A DNA stretch of 64,000 bases, taken from JAIBAC01 sp046331095 (lineage in GTDB: Bacteria; Actinomycetota; Acidimicrobiia; UBA2766). The position numbers and the translations under genes were made by a program. The stretch lies in the NCBI GenBank assembly GCA_046331095.1, contig JAXLRM010000003.1, forward strand, positions 62,001 to 126,000, read 5' to 3'. Shown here piece after piece: positions 15,775-23,361 of this stretch. Below the pieces are notes generated by a model, which was given only the letters and a program-made list of their open reading frames with translations, did not search any database and was not told the DNA's origin. The stretch's first letter is position 1, and every line of letters starts with the position of its first letter.

Positions 15775-17160
15775 TCAGGCCTTCAGCGCCGGGTCGGCCA
15801 TCGCCCACGCCGTGTAGCCGCCGATGAGGTCGGAGACGTCGGCGAGCCCCGCGCGGCCGAGCACGCTCGCCGCAGCCGAGGACCGGTAGCCCCCGGCGCA
15901 GTAGACGACCGTCGCGGTCGCGGCGGGGATCTCCCCGAGGCGGCCGCGCAGTTCGTTGAGGGGGATCGTCAGCGCACCCGGGATCGTCCCGAGGGCGGTC
16001 TCGGCGGCGTTGCGGACGTCGACGACGGTCGTGGCCTCGCCCGCGGCGAGTCGCGCGCCCAGATCGACGGCGGTGACCCGCGACGACCGCTCGGTGGCCT
16101 CGGGACGGGACCCGAGGGCGGCCACGGGATCGTCGAGGTGGCCGGTGACCCGGTCGTAGCCGATGCGGGCGAGGCGCACCTTGGCGTCGCGCTCGGTGCC
16201 GCTCTCGGACACGAGCACGATCGCGGCCCCGGGGTCGACGACCGCGCCGACGTACTCGGCGAAACGGCCCTCGAAGCCGACGTTGAGCGACCCGACCAGG
16301 TGCCCGGCGGCGAAGACGGCGGCGTCGCGGGTGTCGAGGACGACCGCCCCCTCGGCCTGGGCCTTCAGGACCGCGTCGAGGTCGAGCGGTGCGGGCACCT
16401 CCGCCTCGTCGAGGAGGTCGTGGCGGCTGCGGTTCAGCCCGGCGTCGTAGGAGAAGTATCCGGGAGGCATGCTCTGGCCCTCGGTGACGGCGGCGACGAA
16501 GTCGTCGGCGCTCATCGGTGCCAGCGCGTAGTTCGTACGCCGCTGCTCGCCGATGGTGGATTGCGTCTCGGTCGAGAGCGACTTGCCGCAGGCGGAACCG
16601 GCGCCGTGGCCGGGGAAGACCCGTGTGGCGTCGGGCAGGGTCAGCAGCTTCGTGTGGACGCTGTCGTAGAGGCACCTGGCGAGCTCGTCGGGCGTGACGC
16701 CCTTGGACGCGAGCAGGTCGGGGCGGCCGACGTCGCCGATGAAGAGCGAGTCGCCGGTGAGGACCCCGTAGGGCACCGCGTCGGCCGCGTGCTCGTAGAC
16801 GACGACGCTGATCGACTCGGGCGTGTGCCCGGGAGTCGCGAGGATCTCGAGGGTGACGTCGCCGAGGGAGATGCGCTCGCCGTCGCGCAGGCGGCGGAAG
16901 TCGAAGTCGGCCTCGGCCGCCTCGCCGTAGCCGATCTCGGCCCCGGTCGCGCGGGCGAGCTCGAGGTGGCCCGAGAGGAAGTCGGCGTGGAAGTGGGTCT
17001 CGATCACGAGCTCGATCGTGAACCCGCGCGCCGCGGCCTCGTCGAGGTACTCGCCCACGTCGCGGCGCGGATCGACCACCACGGCCCGGCCCGTGGACTC
17101 GTCGGCGATCAGGTAGGACGCCTGGCTGAGACAGTCGAGGTAGTACTGGGCGAAGAACAT
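15775..17160 (-). CDS. metallo-beta-lactamase persulfide dioxygenase fused to two rhodanese domains
   Basis: 461 residues. The MBL-fold domain (1-240) carries ETHFHADFLSGH (His56, His58, Asp60, His65), TPGHTPESIS and FPGHGAGSACG, the ETHE1/persulfide dioxygenase pattern that oxidises glutathione- or other persulfide with O2 to sulfite using one iron. Two rhodanese domains follow: the first (about 265-355) lacks the active cysteine (VLVSESGTER), the second (about 370-455) keeps it in VVYCAGGYRSS. This resembles CstB-like enzymes. ATG 17160 is preceded by TAAGCT 7 nt upstream (leaderless), overlapped by a perfect 28-bp palindrome. TauE follows in the operon. Role: sulfide/persulfide detoxification (inference from family and context). 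Confidence 0.92.
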   Translation of the reverse strand: MFFAQYYLDCLSQASYLIADESTGRAVVVDPRRDVGEYLDEAAARGFTIELVIETHFHADFLSGHLELARATGAEIGYGEAAEADFDFRRLRDGERISLGDVTLEILATPGHTPESISVVVYEHAADAVPYGVLTGDSLFIGDVGRPDLLASKGVTPDELARCLYDSVHTKLLTLPDATRVFPGHGAGSACGKSLSTETQSTIGEQRRTNYALAPMSADDFVAAVTEGQSMPPGYFSYDAGLNRSRHDLLDEAEVPAPLDLDAVLKAQAEGAVVLDTRDAAVFAAGHLVGSLNVGFEGRFAEYVGAVVDPGAAIVLVSESGTERDAKVRLARIGYDRVTGHLDDPVAALGSRPEATERSSRVTAVDLGARLAAGEATTVVDVRNAAETALGTIPGALTIPLNELRGRLGEIPAATATVVYCAGGYRSSAAASVLGRAGLADVSDLIGGYTAWAMADPALKA

Positions 17161-17171
17161 GGCGACCAGCT

Positions 17172-17199
17172 TACCACATACCCCCTGGGGTATGTGGTA
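17172..17199. promoter_or_regulatory. CsoR/CstR-like 28-bp operator palindrome
   Basis: TACCACATACCCC and GGGGTATGTGGTA form perfect 13-bp arms around a CT spacer. The core ATACCCC-n-GGGGTAT resembles operators of CsoR/CstR-family repressors. It overlaps the TAAGCT -10 (17168-17173) of the persulfide dioxygenase gene and lies 21 bp upstream of the TAGTGT -10 (17221-17226) of the divergent permease, so it could control both. The regulator is not in the window. Confidence 0.75.
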
Positions 17200-17235
17200 G
17201 TGCCTGCCTCCGATGACAAGTAGTGTCCCGTTCCG

Positions 17236-19011
17236 ATGTCCTGGGAAGCCTGGTTCACGCTCGCGGTCGTGATCGTCGCGCTCGCACTGATGATCACCGA
17301 ACGCATGCCGCCTGCGGTCGTGCTGCTCGCGTCGGTCGTGGTCCTGCTTCTGGCCGGCATCCTCGACGTCAAGCAGGCCTTCGGCGGCTTCGCGTCCGAG
17401 ACCCCGCTCATCATCGCCGGCCTGTACGTACTCGCGGGGGCGGCCGAGGCGACCGGGGCGATGGGGGTACTGGCAAACTGGATGGGCCGCGACCGCGGCG
17501 AGCGGCGCAACCTGACCCGCATAGTGGGCATCACCGCCGGCTTCTCGTCGGTGATGAACAACACCACGGTCGTGGCCGCGATCGCACCACCGGTGATGGA
17601 CTGGTGCCGACGCCAGGGCCTGCTGCCGTCGAGGTACCTGATCCCGGTCAGCTACGCGTCGCTGCTGGGCGGGCTCGTCACCTCGATCGGGACGTCCACG
17701 AACATCACGGTCTCGGGCCTGATGGTCGCCGCCGGGATGGCCCCGATCGGGTTCTTCGAGATCACCAAGGTCGGCCTTCCCGTCGCGATCGCGGGCTGCC
17801 TGGTCATGATCCTCACGGTCTCCAAGCTGCTGCCCAAGCGCAAGGACGCGTTCGAGGAGATCTCCGAGGACTCCCGCGAGTACGTGGTCCAGATGGTCGT
17901 CACCGACGGGCCCGTATCGGGCAGGACAGTCCAGGACGCGGGCCTGCGCCACCTCCAGGGCGTCTTCCTCGTCGAGATCGAGCGCGACGGGGACCACATC
18001 GCCCCGGTCGCACCGGAGTTCCGCCTCGAGGCCGGCGACAGGCTCACCTTCGCCGGCAACGTCGACGTCGTCATCGACCTCCAGAAGATCCGAGGCCTCG
18101 CGAGCGCCGAGCTGCAGCACTTCGACCTCGGCGACGCTGGCATGGAGCAGCGCTTCTTCGAGGCCGTCATCGGCGTCGACTCGCGCCTCGCTGGCCAGAC
18201 GCTCAAGGAGGCCGACTTCCGCGGGCGCTACAACGCCGCCGTCGTGGCGATCCACCGCTCGAGCGAACGCGTCGAGGAGAAGCTCGGCTCGGTGACCCTC
18301 AGACCGGGCGACTCGCTCGTGACCCTCGCCAACCCGCAGTTCCGCCGTACCTGGCAGCATCGCTCGGACTTCCTCGCGATCGCGCCGCTCGGCGGGACCA
18401 ACCCGATCCGCACGAACAAGGCCTACTGGGTCTACCTGATCGGCTTCGCCGTCATCGTCCTCGCCGGCCTCGACATCCTCCCGCTCGTGAAGGTCGCGGT
18501 GGCGGCGCCGCTGGTGCTGATCGCGCTTCGAGTCCTGTCGCCGACCGAGGCGCGCCAGTCGATCGACCTGAACGTGATCGTGCTCATCGCGGCGGCGTTC
18601 GGTCTCGGCGAGGCGATCAGCAAGACGGGCCTGGCGGACGAGATCGCGAACCTGTTCGTGTCGGCGCTGGGCGGGTTCGGGCCTCGTGGCGCCCTGTTCT
18701 CGATCTTCGTCGCGACGATGCTGCTCACCCTGTTGATCTCCAACAACGCGGCAGCAGTGCTGATGTTCGCGATCGGCACGGCGACGGCGACGGGCTTCGG
18801 TGTCGACCCGCGCCCGTTCGCGCTCGCGATCGCGGTGGCCGCGTCGACGGAGTTCCTCACCCCGATCGGCTACCAGACCAACACGATGGTCATGGGCCTC
18901 GGCAACTACCGCTTCTCGGACTTCCCCAAGGTCGGCTTCCCGCTCACGATCACGGTCATCGTCGTGGCCAACCTCCTGATCCCGGTCTTCTGGCCGCTCA
19001 CTCCCACCTGA
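17236..19011 (+). CDS. SLC13/CitMHS-type anion permease with two TrkA-C domains
   Basis: 591-residue membrane transporter. Helical half 1 (1-190) includes the motif VMNNTTVVAAIAPP and TSIGTSTNITVSG. Two cytosolic TrkA-C/RCK-C domains follow (about 215-290 and 300-380). Helical half 2 (about 390-591) contains LISNNAAAVLMF and TPIGYQTNTMVMG. This SAC1/SLT-like architecture (permease, two RCK-C, permease) is associated with sulfate or other divalent-anion uptake. Placement opposite the persulfide dioxygenase/TauE operon across a shared operator supports a sulfur-anion substrate (inference). TAGTGT at 17221-17226, 9 nt before ATG, suggests a leaderless transcript. TerC follows after 21 bp but has its own -10. 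Confidence 0.9.
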   Translation: MSWEAWFTLAVVIVALALMITERMPPAVVLLASVVVLLLAGILDVKQAFGGFASETPLIIAGLYVLAGAAEATGAMGVLANWMGRDRGERRNLTRIVGITAGFSSVMNNTTVVAAIAPPVMDWCRRQGLLPSRYLIPVSYASLLGGLVTSIGTSTNITVSGLMVAAGMAPIGFFEITKVGLPVAIAGCLVMILTVSKLLPKRKDAFEEISEDSREYVVQMVVTDGPVSGRTVQDAGLRHLQGVFLVEIERDGDHIAPVAPEFRLEAGDRLTFAGNVDVVIDLQKIRGLASAELQHFDLGDAGMEQRFFEAVIGVDSRLAGQTLKEADFRGRYNAAVVAIHRSSERVEEKLGSVTLRPGDSLVTLANPQFRRTWQHRSDFLAIAPLGGTNPIRTNKAYWVYLIGFAVIVLAGLDILPLVKVAVAAPLVLIALRVLSPTEARQSIDLNVIVLIAAAFGLGEAISKTGLADEIANLFVSALGGFGPRGALFSIFVATMLLTLLISNNAAAVLMFAIGTATATGFGVDPRPFALAIAVAASTEFLTPIGYQTNTMVMGLGNYRFSDFPKVGFPLTITVIVVANLLIPVFWPLTPT

Positions 19012-19032
19012 GCCCGGGTAGCGTCGGATCCC

Positions 19033-19944
19033 ATGTGGGCGTGGGCGAGTGTCGTGGGGTTCATCGCCGCGGCCCTCGCGGTCGACCTCCTCGTAATCAA
19101 CCGCACACCGCGCGAGCTCGACCTGCGCCAGGCGGCGATCACGAGCGCCGTCTGGGTCGGCATCGGCCTCGCGTTCGGGCTCGTGGTGCTGGCCGAGCGC
19201 GGCACCCAGGCGGCGGGGGAGTACTACACGGTCTTCCTGATCGAGAAGTCCCTCTCGGTCGACAACCTCTTCGTCTTCGCGCTCCTCTTCGGCTACTTCG
19301 CGGTGCCGGCGGCAGTGCAGCACCGGGTGCTGTTCTGGGGCGTGCTCGGAGCGCTGGTGATGCGCGCCGTGTTCATCACGGTGGGAGCGGCGCTCCTGGC
19401 GCGGTTCGCGTGGGCGGGCTTCGTCTTCGGCGGCTTCATGATCTACACCGCCTACCGCATGTGGAGCCCCTCGGAGGAGTCCGTGCACCCCGACCAGAAC
19501 CCGGTCCTGCGGCTCGTGCGCCGCGTCGTCCCGATGTCGGAGGCCTACGACGGGGCCCGCTTCACCACCCGCCTGGCGGACGGCCGCCGCCTCGCGACGC
19601 CGCTGCTCGCCGTGCTCGTGGTCGTCGAGACCACCAACGTCCTCTTCGCCGTCGACTCGGTGCCGGCCGCGTTGGCCGTCACGCGCGACGTCTTCGTGGT
19701 CTTCAGCGCCAACGCCTTCGCGATGGTGGGGCTGCGGGCCCTCTACTTCGTGCTCGCCGGCGCGCTCGACCGCTTCCATGCCCTGCCCAAGGGCCTCGCC
19801 GTGATCGCCGCCTTCATCGGGATCGAGTTCGTCGTGCAGCCGTGGGTGAGCGTGCCCACATGGGTGCTGCTCCTCGTGGTCACCGGCGTGCTGCTCGTGT
19901 CGATCGTCGTGTCGCTCGCACGCCCGCGCGCCTCGCCCGGGTGA
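19033..19944 (+). CDS. TerC family integral membrane protein
   Basis: 303 residues, about nine membrane helices. The TerC/Alx signature is visible twice: KSLSVDNLFVFALLFGYF (about 75-92) and VDSVPAALAVTRDVFVVFSANAFAMVGLRALYF (about 217-249), each with an acidic residue in a helix thought to handle metal ions. The family takes part in Mn export, tellurite resistance or metal loading of secreted proteins. Several relatives carry a Mn riboswitch, but here TAGCGT (19019-19024) lies 8 nt before ATG, leaving no room for one. A short GC hairpin follows the stop. Confidence 0.9.
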   Translation: MWAWASVVGFIAAALAVDLLVINRTPRELDLRQAAITSAVWVGIGLAFGLVVLAERGTQAAGEYYTVFLIEKSLSVDNLFVFALLFGYFAVPAAVQHRVLFWGVLGALVMRAVFITVGAALLARFAWAGFVFGGFMIYTAYRMWSPSEESVHPDQNPVLRLVRRVVPMSEAYDGARFTTRLADGRRLATPLLAVLVVVETTNVLFAVDSVPAALAVTRDVFVVFSANAFAMVGLRALYFVLAGALDRFHALPKGLAVIAAFIGIEFVVQPWVSVPTWVLLLVVTGVLLVSIVVSLARPRASPG

Positions 19945-19950
19945 GCCGAG

Positions 19951-19969
19951 GTGGGGTGCCTGGCCCCAC
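19951..19969 (+). terminator. hairpin after terC
   Basis: GTGGGG (19951-19956) pairs with CCCCAC (19964-19969) across a 7-nt loop, 7 nt after the TerC stop codon. No T-run follows, as is usual in high-GC actinobacteria. Confidence 0.5.
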
Positions 19970-19987
19970 GGGCTTGGATAAGGATCC

Positions 19988-20079
19988 GGCCAAACGCTGC
20001 GGGTTGGAGAACTACGGCGGCGTTTTTCGCGTCCCTGGTTCTCCAACATCGCCACTTTGGCCGTTCTCTTCTCCAACCC
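19988..20079. repeat. nested palindromic intergenic repeat (GGTTGGAG family)
   Basis: An outer pair GGCCAAA (19988-19994)/TTTGGCC (20056-20062) encloses GTTGGAGAAC (20003-20012)/GTTCTCCAAC (20038-20047). A third copy, TTCTCCAACCC (20069-20079), can pair with the first arm instead, giving two mutually exclusive hairpins. The sequence belongs to the same family as the GGTTGGAGCACC repeats at 23172-23281 and 47139-47490. It lies just upstream of the gcvP promoter and contains no recognisable gene. Confidence 0.7.
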
Positions 20080-20136
20080 GGGGCACGGGCCTGGGGTACA
20101 AGGGGCCCGGGGCGGCACGGCTGCGGCGGGAATCGC

Positions 20137-20148
20137 TACATTGCACCC
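20137..20148 (+). promoter_or_regulatory. promoter of the glycine riboswitch-gcvP transcript
   Basis: TACATT at 20137-20142 is a good -10; the transcript would begin near 20149, about 10 nt before the first aptamer stem. Confidence 0.6.
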
Positions 20149-20275
20149 AGGCCACCGACCCCCGGCGGGAGAGCTCCCGGCGCCGCCGCAGTGGCGCGCC
20201 GGGACGCCGAAGGAGCAAGCGCCCCCGCCAATCTCTCAGGCACCCGAACCGCCGGGGCGAGGCAACTCTGGAGCG
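20149..20275 (+). ncRNA. glycine riboswitch (singlet aptamer with downstream ghost segment)
   Basis: Family-diagnostic blocks occur in the right order: GGGAGAG (about 20167), GCCGAAGGAGCAAGC (from 20206), AATCTCTCAGGCACC and GAACCGCC. A perfect outer stem joins CCCCGGCGG (20160-20168) to CCGCCGGGG (20249-20257), and GAGAG pairs with CTCTC. It is followed by GCGAGGCAACTCTGGAG, the conserved tail seen after singlet glycine aptamers. A complete second aptamer is not present before gcvP. It should sense glycine and switch on glycine cleavage (family knowledge). The segment between the aptamer and ATG 20324 is only about 48 nt, favouring control of translation start or a short terminator. Confidence 0.92.
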
Positions 20276-20323
20276 TCGCGACAGAGCGGGGTGCAGCATC
20301 TGCACGCCACCGAGGAGCATGCG

Positions 20324-23149
20324 ATGGCCGCATCCCGCGACGAGTTCCGCACCCGCCACATCGGCCCCGACGCCGCCGACCAGGCCGAGATGCTGAAGGC
20401 GCTCGGGTACGCGTCACTCGAGGACCTCGTCGACCGAGCGGTCCCGCCCTCGATCCGCCTCGACGAACTCGACCTCGCCCCCGCCCTGTCGGAGACCGAG
20501 GCACTCGAGCGCCTGCGTGCCTACGCGGACAGGAACGACGTGTTCACGTCGCTGATCGGTCTCGGCTACTACGACACCGTCACGCCACCGGTGATCCTGC
20601 GCAACGTCGTCGAGAACCCCGGCTGGTACACGGCGTACACCCCCTACCAGCCCGAGATCAGCCAGGGCCGCCTCGAGGCGCTGCTCAACTTCCAGACGAT
20701 GGTGTCGGACCTGACCGGCATGGACATGGCGAACGCGTCGCTCCTCGACGAGGCGACCGCCGCTGCCGAGGCGATGGCGATGCTGCACCGCCTCAACCCC
20801 AAGGCCGGCGACCGCTTCGCCGTCGACGCCGACACCCACCCCCAGACCGTGGCGGTGCTGCACACGCGGGCGGAGCCGCTCGGCATCGAGATCGTCGACG
20901 CGGGCACGGTCGAGGGCGTGTTCGGGGTTCTCCTGAGCTACCCCGGCTCGAGCGGCCTCGTGCGCGACATCGGCCCCGAGATCGCCGCCGCGCACGACCG
21001 TGGCGCACTCGTCGCCGTGACGACCGACCTGCTCGCGCTGTGCCTCCTCACCCCACCGGGGGAGCTCGGCGCCGACGTCGTCGTCGGCTCGTCCCAGCGC
21101 TTCGGCGTCCCGCTCGGCTTCGGCGGTCCCCACGCCGCGTTCATCGCAGCGCGTGAAGCGCACAAGCGAACGCTGCCGGGCCGCCTCGTCGGCGTCTCGG
21201 TCGACGCCGCCGGTCGCAAGGCGTACCGGCTCGCCCTGCAGACGCGCGAGCAGCACATCCGCCGCGAGAAGGCGACGTCGAACATCTGCACGGCGCAGGT
21301 GCTCCTCGCCGTCGTGGCCGGCCTCTACGCGGTCTGGCACGGGCCGGACGGGCTGCGCGCCATCGCCCACCGCGTCCACGACCTGACGGCCACGCTCGCC
21401 GCCGATCTCGAGGCGGCCGGCGTGGCCGTGGTGAACTCCGACGGCTTCTTCGACACCGTCACCGTGTCGGTCCCCGGCCGCGCGGACGCCGTCGTCGACG
21501 CCGCCCGGAAGCGGCGCGTGAACCTGCGCCGCGTCGACGCCGACACGGTCGCGCTCAGCCTCGACGAGACCACCGACGAAGGCGTCCTCGACACGGTGCG
21601 GGCCGCGTTCGGCATCGACGCCTCGGGCGTGGCGCCCGGTCCCGAGCGGGGGTTGCCACCGGGGCTGCGGCGCGAATCGGATTTCTGCACACACCCGGTC
21701 TTCTCGAGCCATCACTCCGAGACCGAGATGCTGCGCTACCTGCGGCGCCTCTGCGACGCCGACTTCGCGCTCGACCGCGGGATGATCCCCCTGGGGTCGT
21801 GCACGATGAAGCTCAACGCCACGACCGAGATGATCCCGATCACGTGGGCCTCCTTCGCCCGCATCCATCCGTTCGCGCCGCTCGAGCAGGCCCGCGGATA
21901 CCTGGGCCTGATCGACGAGCTCGAGATCGCTCTCGCCGAGATCACCGGCTACGACGCCGTCTCGGTGCAACCCAACGCGGGCAGCCAGGGCGAGTTTGCC
22001 GGCTTGCTCGCGATCCGCGCCTACCACCGCAGCCGTGGCGACGACCACCGCGACGTCTGCCTCATCCCCGCCTCCGCGCACGGCACGAACGCGGCCACCG
22101 CCGCGATGGCGGGCATGCGCGTCGTCGTGGTGGCCTGCGACGACGGCGGCAACGTCGACCTCGACGACCTGCGCGCCAAGGCCGCCGCGAACGCCGAGCA
22201 ACTCGCCGTGGTGATGGTCACCTACCCCTCGACCCACGGGGTCTTCGAGGCCGCCATCGGCGAGATCTGCGCCGCGGTCCACGACGCCGGCGGGCAGGTC
22301 TACGTCGACGGCGCCAACCTCAACGCACTCGTCGGCCTCGCGAAGCCGGGCCGCTTCGGCGCCGACGTGAGCCACCTGAACCTGCACAAGACGTTCTGCA
22401 TCCCCCACGGTGGCGGCGGTCCCGGCGTCGGCCCGATCGGGGTGCGCGCGCACCTGGCGCCGTTCCTGCCGGCCAACCCGCTCACGGCCACCGCCGGCCC
22501 CGAGGGTGGTGCCGGCGCCGTGAGCGCGGCCCCCTGGGGGTCGGCGTCGATCCTGCCGATCTCGTGGGCGTACATCACGATGATGGGCGCCGAGGGACTC
22601 GCGGAGGCGACCCGGGTCGCGATCCTGAGCGCCAACTACGTCGCCAAGCGCCTCGACCCGTACTTCCCGGTCCTCTACTCCGGCGCCGGCGGCCTCGTCG
22701 CGCACGAGTGCATCCTCGACCTGCGCCGGGTGGCCGGGGACGCGGGCCTCAGCGTCGACGACGTCGCCAAGCGTCTCGTCGACTACGGCTTCCACGCACC
22801 CACGATGTCGTTCCCGGTCGCGGGCACGCTGATGGTCGAGCCGACCGAGTCCGAACCAAAGGCCGAGCTCGACCGCTTCTGCGACGCGATGATCTCGATC
22901 CGTGCCGAGATCGACAAGGTCGCGGCCGGGGAGTGGGACCCCGCCGACAACCCCCTCGTCAACGCACCGCACCCCGCCGAGGACGTCGTCACGGACTCGT
23001 GGCCGCACCCCTACTCCCGCGAGACCGCCGCCTACCCGCCCGGCGTCACCCGCGCCGCCAAGTACTGGCCCCCCGTCTCCCGCATCGACGGCGCCTACGG
23101 CGACCGCCACGTCATGTGCTCCTGCCCGCCCCTCGACGCGTACACGTAA
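20324..23149 (+). CDS. gcvP: glycine dehydrogenase (aminomethyl-transferring), P-protein
   Basis: PLP-dependent P-protein of the glycine cleavage system, 941 residues, single-chain type. It decarboxylates glycine and passes the aminomethyl group to lipoyl-GcvH. N-terminal half starts RTRHIGPDAADQAEML and contains YTAYTPYQPEISQGRLEALLNFQT. The C-terminal half carries the PLP lysine, Lys689, in HLNLHKTFCIPHGGGGPGVGP, and ASAHGTNAATAAMAGM. ATG 20324 has GAGGAG 7-12 nt upstream. Other gcv genes (gcvT, gcvH) are not adjacent, so the gene is a monocistronic unit under its own glycine riboswitch. A repeat-rich gap follows the stop. Confidence 0.97.
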   Translation: MAASRDEFRTRHIGPDAADQAEMLKALGYASLEDLVDRAVPPSIRLDELDLAPALSETEALERLRAYADRNDVFTSLIGLGYYDTVTPPVILRNVVENPGWYTAYTPYQPEISQGRLEALLNFQTMVSDLTGMDMANASLLDEATAAAEAMAMLHRLNPKAGDRFAVDADTHPQTVAVLHTRAEPLGIEIVDAGTVEGVFGVLLSYPGSSGLVRDIGPEIAAAHDRGALVAVTTDLLALCLLTPPGELGADVVVGSSQRFGVPLGFGGPHAAFIAAREAHKRTLPGRLVGVSVDAAGRKAYRLALQTREQHIRREKATSNICTAQVLLAVVAGLYAVWHGPDGLRAIAHRVHDLTATLAADLEAAGVAVVNSDGFFDTVTVSVPGRADAVVDAARKRRVNLRRVDADTVALSLDETTDEGVLDTVRAAFGIDASGVAPGPERGLPPGLRRESDFCTHPVFSSHHSETEMLRYLRRLCDADFALDRGMIPLGSCTMKLNATTEMIPITWASFARIHPFAPLEQARGYLGLIDELEIALAEITGYDAVSVQPNAGSQGEFAGLLAIRAYHRSRGDDHRDVCLIPASAHGTNAATAAMAGMRVVVVACDDGGNVDLDDLRAKAAANAEQLAVVMVTYPSTHGVFEAAIGEICAAVHDAGGQVYVDGANLNALVGLAKPGRFGADVSHLNLHKTFCIPHGGGGPGVGPIGVRAHLAPFLPANPLTATAGPEGGAGAVSAAPWGSASILPISWAYITMMGAEGLAEATRVAILSANYVAKRLDPYFPVLYSGAGGLVAHECILDLRRVAGDAGLSVDDVAKRLVDYGFHAPTMSFPVAGTLMVEPTESEPKAELDRFCDAMISIRAEIDKVAAGEWDPADNPLVNAPHPAEDVVTDSWPHPYSRETAAYPPGVTRAAKYWPPVSRIDGAYGDRHVMCSCPPLDAYT

Positions 23150-23171
23150 GCACGGGCCCGAGCACCGGGGT

Positions 23172-23281
23172 ATCCGGCGGGGTTGGAGCACCCGCGGCCA
23201 TCCGGCGGGGTTGGAGCACCACGCGGCCACGGGTGGCCGCCTGGTCGCCAACCGGCTGTCCCGGCCGCCTGGTGCTCCAAC
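23172..23281. repeat. GGTTGGAGCACC-family direct and inverted repeats
   Basis: Two direct copies of a 28-bp unit (ATCCGGCGGGGTTGGAGCACC plus CGCGGCC) have GGTTGGAGCACC at 23181-23192 and 23209-23220, and an inverted copy GGTGCTCCAAC lies at 23271-23281. The second and third copies form perfect 11-bp arms of a long hairpin with GGCCAC/GTGGCC inside. It occupies the gap after gcvP and may terminate it; no gene is seen here. Confidence 0.7.
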
Positions 23282-23303
23282 GGCCCGATCTTGCGCGCGG
23301 AGA

Positions 23304-23331
23304 CCTAAGCTTCTACATTAGGGTGGCCTAA
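23304..23331. promoter_or_regulatory. putative iron box (DtxR/IdeR-like half-sites) and promoter
   Basis: CCTAA (23304-23308), TTAGG (23318-23322) and CCTAA (23327-23331) alternate, making the palindrome TTAGG-GTGG-CCTAA. These are the half-sites of DtxR/IdeR operators, although the spacing is shorter than the 19-bp consensus. The likely -10, TACATT (23314-23319), overlaps them. An iron permease gene follows, which fits iron repression. Confidence 0.55.
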
Positions 23332-23361
23332 TCCGTCCAGCGGCTCGTTCGTGGAGGTCCG

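Noticed and set aside
19019..19033. Mn riboswitch (yybP-ykoY) before terC
   Set aside because: The -10 lies 8 nt before the start codon and the previous gene ends 21 bp upstream, leaving no leader.
15775..20118. 1447-codon open frame on the minus strand opposite the SLC13 permease and TerC
   Set aside because: Only its first part (from ATG 17160 down) is the persulfide dioxygenase; the rest is a stop-poor shadow of high-GC genes on the plus strand, with no motifs.
20414..23251. 945-codon minus-strand open frame opposite gcvP
   Set aside because: Composition is the Arg/Asp/Val/His-rich pattern of antisense GC-rich DNA; gcvP on the plus strand has full family motifs.
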